Assembly (NCBI GenBank): GCA_958298945.1
Contig: OY282610.1
Coordinates: 33,983,667-34,047,666, forward strand
Direction: 5' to 3'
Length of the DNA: 64,000 nucleotides
Source: Atherix ibis
Taxonomy: Eukaryota > Arthropoda > Insecta > Diptera > Athericidae
Shown here: positions 25,032 through 35,340 of the stretch, one piece after another
Position numbering within the stretch: the first letter of the stretch is position 1
Layout of the letters: each line of letters begins with the position of its first letter
Translations under genes and position numbers: made by a program
The notes under the pieces: generated by a model
Told to the model about the DNA's origin: nothing
Database searches by the model: none
Seen by the model: only the letters and a program-made list of their open reading frames with translations

Positions 25032-25256
25032 TCTTTCTTAGTTAAACGAATATTTGAAGTTATTTGATTTATGGATAACTGCATATTGTGTATAAATTTT
25101 TAGCATTTGAATTTATGTTAATTAGATAAAAATGCAATATTTAGTATTTAAGGACATACACTACTGGGCTATCCATATCTGGGTTTAAAAAACTTCAGCT
25201 TTATTATTTATTCACCATTAAACATATATTTTATCAAAAATAAGATTCATTTAGTT

Positions 25257-25790
25257 TAAAGTGTGCCATTTTATATTATAAATCATTTAACTATCGAACA
25301 ATGTGCAGAAGATACGTCGATTGGGTACTGGAACAACAAGCTTTGCATGCTGATTTTTCGAATAAAATTTTCTTCACCTATGTGGATTATTTCTAATTTG
25401 GGGTATACTTTAATAAGTAGAATTGTCATATATAGAGTTTTGAAAATCTATAAGTGACTATCGACAAGCCATTGTATTTGCAAAAAGTGACAGCTTGAAA
25501 TGCATTTTAGTGTAAAAGTTTCATTAGCCCGTATTTCTTTGGGGCAAGAAGGAGAGTAGAAGGAGAGACCGTTATCGTCGTCAATTTTGAGCCCTATGAT
25601 AACCAACTTTCTTTTAACCTCAACTTAAAGGTTTTAATCTATAGTATATATGGTTTAACAAATTGTAAAACTAGCCATACATATGGCTAGTAATGGCTAA
25701 AGTGTACAAAAAATGTCATCAAAATTCATTTTTAAAAGGATTGAGTCCTGCAAGAAGTTTTAAAAAAACAAATTTAAATAATGGCAAAAT
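25257..25790 (+). pseudogene. Decayed rosa/DD41D-like mariner
   Basis: Reading at about 25303-25380 gives CRRYVDWVLEQQALHADFSN followed by KIFF, the block just before the first catalytic Asp in this family. At about 25567-25625 there is GETVIVVNFEPYDNQL, corresponding to ETVTVNSERY. The tail at about 25738-25765 (RIESCKK-like) matches the C-terminal block. The catalytic core between is deleted or scrambled, and stops are frequent. Confidence 0.6.
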
Positions 25791-26850
25791 TTATGTCATA
25801 AAATAATATAAATATTTTATTAAAATCTAAATATAAAATATATTTAATTTATTTTTACTTTACGAAGCATAAATTGGATAATTCGTATTTAGCTTAATTT
25901 TCCAAGTATTACTATTGCCAACAAGTATAGATAGGTGTATACCTATACATAAATAAAATATTTTTTAACTTTAAAAAAAAAAATAATTAATGATAACTAG
26001 AAATTTTTTTTATAGATCTTCAAATATCTTTGATAAAAATAAAGTTATTCATTTTATAAAATACGTTATGCATTTAGCCGATGATCATTCTCTTTTATGG
26101 GTGTTGGAAAAATATTTTTTTGAAATCAAAAAAAAAAAAAAAAGAAAATACCATATAAATTAAACGTGATATTAGCACTAAAATTATTGAGGAATGCAAA
26201 CAGTTTAAACCGGTGTGAATTGGTGAAATTTCTTTCCATTTGTCAAGTAAGATACTTACTCATATACAAGTTATCTTTCACTTTGTGAAGAAGATTGCGG
26301 TCAATATGCACATATGTTGAGATATTTGATGAACTCGGCATCTTTTATATTATTGTATATTTTCCATTTACCTGTTGATTTTAGGTAGAAAACTTTTACA
26401 ACTAGTGACATGAACAACATTCAATAAAATCTGAACAAAATAAACGGAAGATATTTTCGTATTCTATATAACAACAGAATGTATGTTTATATGTAAGGAT
26501 ATTTATTATATATACTGTTTATATTATAATTATTATTATTATTTTTTTTTGGGGTTAAATAGTATCATGCATATTTGGCACTCTTTTAGTCACGTTGTCC
26601 GGATTTGATTGAATACAAAACTTAACGTACGCAAGTAATTAGCATTAATGAATATTGGACTCTGTGAAAGTGATCTATCCTGTACATAAGTTGTTATGTA
26701 TTAAAAAACTTTTTCTTTCTTTACTTTTTCTTTTAACACGTTTTCATGTTACTTAAAAAATATGTTGTATTTATTAGCTGTTATCAAAGGGTTATCGAAT
26801 TAACGCTTTGGAAAGTAAAGTTCAATCAAATATACTTAAAATTTAGAATT
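25790..26850. other. A+T-rich DNA, no gene seen
   Basis: No coding or structural signal; A runs at about 26126-26145 and an ATT-rich run near 26527. Confidence 0.5.
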
Positions 26851-26853
26851 TGA

Positions 26854-27965
26854 TTAAGTTTTTAGATTAGTATATAAGCTAAATTTCGCCATTATATACA
26901 AAATATTATGATATTTAAATGACTGGCATAATACTTTTTGCGGGTATCGATCTATTTGAGGTAGTTTTTTAATGACTTTTTCAAATATTTCAGCCTGTAA
27001 TTTGGCCATTACTTGATGGATGTAGATTTTCAAATGCTTCAAAGTTTTTTAAATGAACTTCGTAAATACTATCTTTTGCATAATTTTAAAGAGCAATTGA
27101 TATCACCAACTTAAGAAATGGTACTCTTATTAAAACTACGCATGGTAATTATTAAAATCTGTAAGTTTACGACAGAAAAAGTTGGTAATAATACGGACAC
27201 TAAAGCTCAAAATTGACATTTTGATTTTCAAAGAAAATGAAAATTTCAAACCCAAATGTACCCCAGTCAGTTACTTTTCATAAGCACAATAGCATCTTCA
27301 CAATAACTTGTTGGTTTTCAAAGCCTCATATATGACATTTTCAGAATATTGTGGGGCTATAATTATGGCATTTAGTTAATGGAAGCTGGATTATAAATAT
27401 TTTATAGTCGTAAAATTGTCTGCGTAAATACTATATTTTGCATAGTTACATAAGAAAAAAACCAACGCAGTCAAATCGCACGATCTTGAAGGTCAATTGA
27501 CATTGCCAAATCTCCAAATGGTACTTTGTAAAATAAGTGCCAATAACACTTTCAGACCAAAATGCATGGCAGACAGTTACTTTTCATGAGTACAGTAGCG
27601 TTTTTACAGTCACCTGTGGGTTTTCAAAGCCTCATACTTATTATTTTTGATGACATTTTCAGAATATTTGCTACTTCAATATAATTATTGCATTTACTTG
27701 ATGGAAGCTGAATTTTAAATATTCTATAGTCTTAAAATTGTCTGCCAAAAAAATCCAACGCCATCAAATCGCACGATCTTGAAGGTCAATTGACATTGCC
27801 AAATCTCAAAATGGTACTTTGTAAAAATGAGACTTTCAGACCAAAATAAACCGCAGACAGTTACAATAGCGTCTTCACAGTCATCTGTGGGTTTTTAAAG
27901 CCTCAGATATGACAATATTACTTATTATTTTTGATGGTATTTTCAGAATATTTGGTGCATTTTAG
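26854..27965 (-). pseudogene. Rosa-like mariner relic with triplicated internal block
   Basis: The frame at 26854-27042 (minus) reads IHQVMAKLQAEIFEKVIKKL then YHNILYIM, matching the C-terminal tail of the family. Going upstream, one block appears three times in the same orientation, at about 27110-27390, 27450-27700 and 27735-27960. It carries the AAATCGCACGATCTTGAAGG sequence (third-Asp region; clear in the last two copies), AAATGGTACTTT, a CAGACAGTTACTTTT-like site and a TTTTCAGAATATTTG-like site. All copies are frame-broken. A single transposon would hold this block once. Confidence 0.6.
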
Positions 27966-27999
27966 TTTTAAAATTTAAATATAGTTAATTAATTCGATT

Positions 28000-28950
28000 T
28001 CGAAATTCAAAGTTCAAAGTCTGCTTAAATTTTAATAAATATAGTTCTTAATTTTATTTTTGAAAGTTAGGACAAATTCTCAGTAGAAAATATTTTTGTA
28101 CAGGAAAGCTAGAAAACACTTTGAATCGAATAAGAAGAATATGTTCATTCAAGAAAGAGTTCCATACCAGATAATCACTTTTTGTGGATGCAATGGCTTT
28201 CACACAATCGCTAAAGAAATGAGCCTCATCGTGTGTATCATATTTAGTTATTAAATAAGAACTATAAAGTTTAAAGGATTTTCTGCATAAACATGATCTT
28301 TTACGTAGCTCTTCAAAAAAAAGCCCTAAAGCGTCAAATCGGACTATCTTTGGGGCCAATTAAAATTACGTAAACTCAAAATTACGCGTCCTGTAAACGT
28401 TTGTTGCACAATAAAACTAAAATTTGTCATGTTGTGTAACTTATAGTACTGTAAATATATTGTTAGTTCAATTATAATATTTAAGTTCAGACCAATAAAA
28501 AAGTTGGTTCTCATACGGTCATAGCGCTCAGAATTGACGGTTACGGTTTCTGTTTATTCATTTTCAAACAAATAAGGTCAAATGACATCTTTAGACCAAA
28601 ATCCATATCACACAGTTACTTTTTGCAAATGCAATTGCTTTTTCACAATTACTTGTTCAGATTTTAGAGCCTCATATTTGGTAATTTTTTTCCTATTACC
28701 ATATCCATCAAGCGAGAAGTGCGCCATATTGCTGAAAAAAATTTGCTCTAAAAATCACCATTTAAAGCTTGGTTTTTCCAGTACGCAATCGGTATATCTT
28801 CTATGCATTTTATGGTTAATTTAATAATTCATAATATAAAATGGTAAATTAATTAATTAATAATTTTTATCATAAAAAAATATTTGTTTAAAACATTTAT
28901 TAAATGACAAATCTATCATTTTCAAACCACCAAATGGATAATATTTTATT
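28000..28950 (-). pseudogene. Decayed rosa/DD41D-like mariner
   Basis: The order of blocks is the same as in the 19.5-kb relic. The third-Asp site is at about 28328-28360. KVTVWCGFW-like and YLFENE-like readings are at about 28570-28640. The 5' flank contains ATAATATAAAATGGTAAATT near 28830 and CCAAATGGATAAT near 28928. The minus frame at 28054-28359 contains DEAHFFSDCVKAIASTKSDY, so part of a second, earlier block (first-Asp region) sits downstream of the third-Asp region. The relic is therefore rearranged or composite. No protein can be made. Confidence 0.55.
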
Positions 28951-29075
28951 GTCAACATTCTTTATTCCATATATTGTTAGGTCTTGTAAAAATGCATCTC
29001 GCAAAGGATTGTAATTATGTTGCTGGGAATTTTTTTTAAAGATTTTCTTAAATTCTGTTCTTTTTTATTATTATT

Positions 29076-29156
29076 GTCGTAAGGTCTCTGTGACAAGAGC
29101 CAGAGGCCATTATGTAGCGCCACAACCATGAGACAATTTGGCGACTTCATGTTGTA
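29076..29156 (-). pseudogene. Retroelement debris left of the 29-kb mariner
   Basis: A short block resembling 22385-22490 (shared AGAGGCC, CATGA.GAGAC.ATTTGGCGAC elements), itself next to jockey RT sequence. It is interrupted by the mariner that starts at 29157. Confidence 0.45.
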
Positions 29157-30447
29157 CGAGGGTTATTCAACAAGTACTTAGCCTACAAAAGAAAAACGAA
29201 AACTTTGGAAAGGTGGTAATTTATTTTTCCACATAATCTCCTTCAAGCTCGATACACTTAGCCCAGCGATGCTCTAACTTTTTTAACCCGTCCAAAAAAT
29301 ACATTTTCTCGAGGGAAGCAAAATAGGCCTCCGTGGCGACGATGACCTCCTCATTCGACCCAAATCTATTCCCGGCGAGTGATTTTTTCAGGTTTGGAAA
29401 CAAAAAGTAGTCACAGGGGGCCAAATCTGGAGAGTACGGTGGATGGGGCAGCAATTCGTAGCACAATTCGACCAATTTGGCCATGGCGACGGCGGAGGTG
29501 TGAGCCGGCGCGTTGTCGTGGTGGAACAGCACTTTTTTCTTCGCAAAGCGGGGCCGCTATTTCTTCAATTCGACGTCAAATCGGCCCAATAAGTCAGCAT
29601 AGTAGCACCCCGTGATTGTTTTACCGTTCTCGAGGTAATCGATGTGGATCACACTTTGTGAATCCCAGAAAACGGTGGCCATCACCTTTCCGGCCGATCG
29701 AACAGTCTTCGCCTTCTTCGGAGCACGTTCGCCGGGTGAAGTCCACTGTTTCGACTGTTCATTGGTCTCTGGTGTGTACCAGTGAATTCATGTTTCGTCG
29801 ACGGTCACGAAACGACGCAAGAACTCCGCTGGATTGCGCTGAAACAGCGCCAAACACGTCGCCGATGTGGTCTCAAGGTTGCGCTTGTTTTCCGGTGTGA
29901 GCAAACGCGGCACCCATCGCGCCGACAGCTTTCTCATGCCCAGTTCTTCGTGTAGAATATGATGCACCGTTCCTACTGCGATGCCCACAGTCTCAGCTAT
30001 CTCGTGAACCTTCAATCGACGGTCTGCCAATACGAGATCGTGGACTTTTTTAACGTTTTCCTCCGTAGCAGCCGTTTTCGGGGCACCTGGGCGTGGCTCA
30101 TCAAAAACCGACGTACGGCCACGAACAAACTCGTTGAACCAATTCTTGACGGTCGCCATCGAAGGAGAAGAGTCACCATACACAGCATCCAAGCGATCTT
30201 TTATTTCGCTGCGCGTTTGCCCTTCCAAAAATAAGAATCTAATCACCGAAGGATATTGTTCTTTTTCCATTTTTGTGCAACCGACCGACACGCTCGCTTT
30301 CAAAGGCTCTCAAAATAAAACTAATGAAGGAAATCGACTGAAACTTGACAGCAGGCTACTAAAAAAATGTACTGCACGATGGTAAATTTTTTTTGTGACA
30401 GCAGTTCCATCGGGCGGTGAGGCTAAGTACTTGTTGAATGACCCTCG
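29157..30447 (-). mobile_element. Complete irritans-like mariner with TA flanks
   Basis: Length 1,291 bp. Terminal inverted repeats start CGAGGGT and run through ATTCAACAAGTACTTAGCCT, at 29157-29184 and inverted at 30420-30447, with one mismatch. TA dinucleotides flank both ends (29155-29156 and 30448-30449), the expected mariner target duplication. Its base composition is clearly richer in G+C than the surroundings. It sits inside retroelement-like debris. A near-identical copy lies at 61372-62662 in the same orientation. Confidence 0.95.
29221..30270 (-). pseudogene. Mariner transposase with two premature stops
   Basis: The 1,050-base frame would encode 349 residues, starting MEKEQYPSVIRFLF at 30270. 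It has a helix-turn-helix domain (about residues 1-110), WVPRLLTPENK linker, FVTVDET (first Asp), LFHHDNAPAHT (second), YSPDLAPCDYFLF (third) and the C-terminus ELEGDYVEK with a stop at 29221. The layout is DD34D. Two nonsense changes kill it: TGA at 29788-29790 in place of the Trp after VDET, and TAG at 29557-29559 in place of a Lys within the KKxRPRF stretch. There is no frameshift. The sister copy at 61.4 kb has Trp and Lys at these positions, so the stops arose after the copies separated. The ATG is the one conserved in the sister. Confidence 0.93.
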
Positions 30448-30449
30448 TA

Positions 30450-31080
30450 TGTCCGTTGGCACGATAGTTAGTTGGAGGGAGCAAATTAAAAGTGGGTAAA
30501 TTTTCAGCAAATTAAAGAGAGGACTTATTGGGTCTAGGAGGTCTACAATAGAGGTAGGGAAATGCTTGGTTAAGTGGCATTCAATTAAAATATGGGAACT
30601 TGGCAGGTTGAACGAAATATGAATGGCATGCAGGACATGGTTGGTTATCAAAAAGGAAATCGATATGCCCAATATATATTCTGAGATGCTTCCCTGCCTA
30701 GAATTTCGTCGGAATGGATGTTGAGTATACCGGCCTTACGATGTGTGAAAATCTTGTCTATTAGTCTACACATAGCAAAAGGTGTCAAGTGCCATTTGGT
30801 CTGTTATTCTGACAACATTTCAGTTATTCTGCAACCAATACGAATGGCTTCCTAGACTGTGAAACTCTCGAATTGGTGTCATAATTGCATACAATTCGCT
30901 ATGGAAAAGATAACGTTTCTTTGATAAGGATCCTTGTTCTTGACGACTGCAAATGATGTGGCAAATGTCTTTGAAAGCAGCATCTGGGAATAAAAGTGTG
31001 CAATCACCGAATCCATCCACTAATTCAGGGAAAAGCTTCATGCAGACGGATGGACGTAAACACCCTCAATTCCGCTCTCA
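30450..31080 (-). pseudogene. Possible non-LTR RNase H remains
   Basis: The minus frame at 30820-31041 holds YLFHSELYAIMTPIREFHS, like the FxAELYAIxxAI block of jockey-type RNase H. The frame at 30310-30672 crosses the mariner end and is partly artefactual. Together with the debris left of the mariner this suggests one retroelement split by it, but the match is short. Confidence 0.35.
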
Positions 31081-31264
31081 ATCATAGTCATCGGTCCAAG
31101 AGAAGTTAAAATTTTCATCTCAATTAAATACTGTTTATTCTAATTAAAGTTAAATTATTCAAAAATCCAAATTGAAAAAAAATAAAATAAAAATATAAAC
31201 ACTTTAAAATTAACTCACATTATTTGTGGTAAAATTTTCAATTGTATTTTTTTCTGTAAAATAT

Positions 31265-31400
31265 GATGAAGAGCCAAAGCGATAGCGTGCTGTACTATCT
31301 TCCATCCAAGGGATTGTGGGTTCGAATCCCATGCGGCATGGTCCAACGACGCTAATTACCTCACCGTGTTAATTTATCTGCGATTTTCAGTTTCTTATCA
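31265..31400 (+). repeat. tRNA-like sequence, possible SINE
   Basis: GTGGGTTCGAATCCCAT at about 31316-31332 is an excellent B box with a five-pair T-stem. Upstream, GCGATAGCGTGCTGTACTA (about 31280) resembles a D-arm to anticodon-stem region. The acceptor stem does not pair, so a functional tRNA is not supported. A second weaker copy of the B box (GAGTACGAATCCAGG) lies near 31463. Confidence 0.4.
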
Positions 31401-33370
31401 AAAGAAGAAGAAGAAAAAGATTTACCAAGACTGGGACATGTACATCTAGAAATTAGAGGTCTTGAGTACGAATCCAGGTACTAACATGGTCGGAATATTT
31501 TTGAGTTTTCTTGGATTTAAAAATTTACATTTTAATACAAATGTTACTCGAAAAGGTATGAAAAAATATATTGGATCTAAAAAAAAGGTATACTTTTACG
31601 AAAACATAAATAAAAGTCAATTTTTCTTATCAACCTCTTGCTATGGCGAGATTTGCTAGTAGGTTTGCGTTTCGTACACAAATCTACTCGAGCTCTAATA
31701 CAGCTTAGGACATCCTTTCTCTAATCGGCCTTTAGTGTTTCGATCCTTAAAATTATAATAATATTTCAGCACAAATATGAAAAAATATCTTATATAAAAT
31801 AAAATATCTTTAAATATTTATATGGAAAAAAAACACCACCCAAACTTTGACCTACTGACCTACGAACTTTATTTTTTCTAATTTTCTACAAAATATTAGG
31901 TGTCCATTTTTCTATAAAATCGTTTTCTTCTTTAACAATTTTGTTTTTGTTGTTTGTTTTTCGTCATTTTTAATGAATTAAAATTCATTTTTTTTAATGA
32001 TAAATAAGAATTATAATGGATTATCTCTTATTATTTACTATATTATATTTATTATGTTTATTTTATGACTTATAAACTACAAAATATTTTCGGAATTTTT
32101 CTATTTTTTTGTCTTTTTATTTTTTATTATGCGGAAAAGTAAAAAATCTCATATAGGAAAACTATAATATTCATAATAGTAAAAATAAGATAATCATAAT
32201 AAAATATCTCACATAGTTGTTGACAAAAGTCTATATAACGAGGAGAAAATCTTTTAATGAATTCTATTTATTGTCACCAGATGCCACACCAAACAGGGAG
32301 TGGATCTGAAGTTTTTCTCTTTACAATAATGTCAAAAAATCCCACAAAAAAGACAACAACAATGAAAACCAAAATAAAATAAGTAAGACAACCACATGAA
32401 AAAAAAAATTTTTTTTTTGAAGTGAGAAGAAATGTTCAAAGGTAAAAATAAAAATAAATAATTTTTTTTTTAATGAAGAGAAAATTCAATCGAAATTTAA
32501 TTTTTTTTCTTGTTGTTGGTAAATATTTTTTTCAATTTTATTACATTAACATAGAGGTAAATATATGCGTAGACGTATGGATATGTAGAAGAGAACTAAT
32601 ATTGTGTGAAAAGGATTTCACTTAAAAAATGGCACATTCATGATTGATTGATGGGAAGATAAAAAAAATTATTATTATTATTATTATTATCGTTTTCTTT
32701 TAGTTTTTCTTTGTCACAATTCTTAATATATCAAAGTATGTATCTTTTATATTTGTTCGTTCGCTTACCTTTTCCTCTAAATACTGCAAGAAAAACAATT
32801 GTTTAGTACATAAATATACACACCGGGAAATTGTAATTATTACAAGAAAAAAAATCTGACTAAAAATGAAAAAAATAAATACTTATTCAGCAGAGAAAGA
32901 CTTGCTCTGCTTCTGATACTCTCGCTGATGAACAGGTGTAAAGGTGCAAAATAAACAGGTTGCGGATGCAATAATTTCGAAGCATGTAAAATTAAGAAAT
33001 AAAAAAAAACCGAAAGAGTATATAAGATGGAAATAATCTCTCTACTTTGGAAAAAAAATGACGTATTGGGGAAAAAACATTTTGCATTCGCACGTGCTGG
33101 TTTGATATTTGTGGTGAAAATTGTAAATTCACCACAATACATTTTGTTCATAAAGAAACGATGATAAAAAAATCCATGTCGATTAGCCTACATGCAATTA
33201 TTATTTTATACCTTATCATAGATACATTTTTATATATATTTTCGTATAATATCAAATATTTTATGTTGGTTATTATAATTATTATTATCATTAGTCCATG
33301 TTAGAATTGATAAATCCATTGTAGTATGTAATCATAGATGAATATTTGTGTTTTGTTAAATAGTATCTCA
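31400..33370. other. A+T-rich DNA, no gene seen
   Basis: Microsatellite-like ATT repeats at about 32670-32691. Frames at 31462-31659 (plus) and 32840-33151 (minus) match nothing I know. Confidence 0.5.
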
Positions 33371-33378
33371 TTATTTTC

Positions 33379-33500
33379 ATTTTGGAAAAACGGTTGGAAA
33401 AGTGTATAAAGCTTAAAGGAAATTATGTTGAAAAATAAAATTTTTTTAAAAAAAAAACAGTTTTTTTCCATCTTTTTCTAAGAATTTATTGAACGACCCT
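33379..33500 (+). pseudogene. Displaced 3' end of the same mariner
   Basis: Encodes the C-terminal tail ending GNYVEK, followed by an A/T-rich 3' untranslated stretch and the inverted terminal repeat CTAAGAATTTATTGAACGAC. Relative to the 5' repeat, about 24 of 28 positions match when inverted. The sister element encodes the same tail as GDYVKK. Confidence 0.88.
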
Positions 33501-33670
33501 CGGGTCGTTCAATAAGTCCTTAGAAAATCCGAGAAATTTCGCTCGTAGTGTCGGTAAAGATATTTTTTTATCTACCCTATGGATCGAGCTGTCAAAATTT
33601 CAGCTCGATCCATAGCGTAGGTCAATTTCTATCGTCGATTAAAGTTAACGACATTTATTTGTGCATAACA

Positions 33671-34673
33671 ATGGAAAAAAGCGAGTTTAGGGCTGTCATC
33701 AAACATCTCCATTTGAAAGGCTTAAGCCCGAAAGAAATCAAAGCCGAGTTGGATGCAGTTCATGGCACATCTGTACCTGTGTTTGCGACGGTTTACAATT
33801 GGGTGAATGAATTTAAACGTGGCCGTTCATCCACAAAAGATGAACATCGTTCAGGACGCCCAGTTGAGGTGTCTACTCCTGAAATCATCGACAAAATCCA
33901 CGATCTGATTTTGAACGATCGGCGAATTAAAGTGCGCGAATTAGTTGAGGCCACGGGCATATCACAAGGTACAGTCGCTTCAATTTTGCATGAAAAATTG
34001 TCTGTGAAAAAAATTTCGGCAAGATGGGTGCCGCGTTTGCTCTCAGAGGAGAATAAGCGCAATCGTGTAGTGGATTCTGAGGCACTCTTTCATCGCAATC
34101 CTGCCGAATTCCTTCGTCGATATGTCACTGTGGACGAAACCTGGATACTCTACTACACTCCAGAAACGAAGAGACAGTCATCACAGTGGATTTTCAAGGG
34201 TGAACGGGCTCCGAAGAAGGCAAAAACTGTGCCATCGGCCGGCAAGGTGATGGCCACGGTCTTTTGGGATTCGTAGGGCATCATTTTTATCGACTACTTG
34301 GAAAAAGGAAAAACAATAACAGAAGCGTATTACGCGTCGTTATTGCAACGGTTGAGCGAGGAAATCAAAGAGAAACGCCCCTATCTGAAGAAGAAAAAAA
34401 TCCCCTTGCATCAGGACAATGCGCGTGTGCACACCTGCGCTGTTTCCATGGCCAAAATTGTGGAATTGAGAATGGAATTGTTGCAGCATCCCGCTTATTC
34501 ACCAGATTTGGCCCCGAGTGACTATTTTCTTTTCCCTAATCTGAAGAAATGGCTTGGCGGACGACGGTTCACTTCCAACGAGGACGTCATTGCTCAAACG
34601 GATGAGTATTTTGCAGAACTTCCGAAATCCTATTTTTTGGACGGGATAAAAATTTTTGAAAAACGGTTGGAAA
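33671..34673 (+). pseudogene. Mariner transposase body, one stop, 3' end displaced
   Basis: The start at 33671 (MEKSEFRAVIKHLHLKG) matches the start context of relatives; the open frame upstream to 33548 is 5' untranslated. Domains: paired helix-turn-helix region (about residues 1-110; GRSSTKDEHRSGRP hinge), WVPRLLSEENK linker, VTVDETW (first Asp), LHQDNARVHT (second) and YSPDLAPSDYFLF (third), all catalytic Asp retained. Defects: TAG at 34274-34276 in FWDS-stop-GII, where the 63-kb sister has Gln; about three residues missing at DSEALF (sister DSEPMLALF); and the last ~18 residues and stop lie upstream, at 33379-33438. It belongs to the irritans-like group, distinct from the 29-kb family (shared motifs but clearly different residues). 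Confidence 0.92.
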
Positions 34674-34859
34674 TTACTCGTAATTATAGGTATTCCATTA
34701 TAGAAAAGTTTCTAGGTGTACATGGGAAAGTAAACTTAAATAAAATATACTTTAAATTTAGATATTGATAAGATTTTTAATTTTTTATATTATTTAAATT
34801 TTACTATAATGAATATAAATATAATATTATTAAAAGAAAATTGGTAAAAAACTACTTAC

Positions 34860-35340
34860 AGGTTTTGATATTTTTTTTAATGACTTTTTCGCACATTTCG
34901 GACTTTAATTTGGTCATTACTTAATGGATGCTCTCAAGTTTTAGAATTTCTTGTGTTACGATAATACAATAAATTATTTTGTACAGTACTATAAGAAAGA
35001 AATATGGGCCAAGAATATCCTCAGACCAAAATGTCTATTAGAAAGTCACTTTTCGTAGATACAATGGCTTTTCCACAGCTACTTGTTAATTATATGAACA
35101 TTTTTTGTGCAAATAGTGATTATGAAAAAATTACTATTTTTGTTAAAAGTTTTGATCATTTCATTATATTAATTAATATAAGATGGCAATTTTAAAGCTA
35201 AATAAATTATATATAAATAAATATATTTTGTAAACAACTATCAAATAACAGGATTATACTTTCCGAGACATAAAATGGATAATTCGGTATAAGAGAACAA
35301 CTCATTTGCAGTTCATTACTCTTGATTAGATATATTTTGT
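34860..35340 (-). pseudogene. Decayed rosa-like mariner
   Basis: The C-terminal tail block (AATGACTTTTTCGCACATTT..TTTGGTCATTACTTAATGGA in outline, 34879-34927) resembles 26970-27020. The KVTV region (AGTCACTTTTCGTAGATACA at about 35043) and the 5' block (ATATAAGATGGCAA near 35176, CTATCAAATAACAGGAT near 35238, ATAAAATGGATAATTC near 35271) follow in the family order. The central catalytic part is largely deleted. Confidence 0.5.

Larger units (their letters stand above)
33379..34673 (+). mobile_element. Mariner in circularly permuted order
   Basis: From left to right: the 3' end of a mariner (33379-33499; last codons ILEKRLEKCIKLKGNYVEK, stop at 33436-33438, 3' terminal repeat), then at once a 5' terminal repeat (GGGTCGTTCAATAAGTCCTT from 33492), then the transposase body (from 33671), which ends at 34673 inside the same EKRLE codons where the left piece begins. 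A 22-base stretch (33379-33400 and 34652-34673, one mismatch) is thus present at both outer edges. The two terminal repeats meet as GAACGACCCTCGGGTCGTTC with no TA between them. Added together the parts make one whole element. The sister at 63.2 kb has the normal internal order. Confidence 0.85.

Noticed and set aside
28054..28359. 101-codon minus-strand frame as a host gene
   Set aside because: Its motifs (DEAHFF and the sequence upstream) belong to the rosa-like transposase relic.
31265..31345. Possible tRNA gene
   Set aside because: Good T-arm but no paired acceptor stem or proper D-arm; kept only as a tRNA-like repeat.
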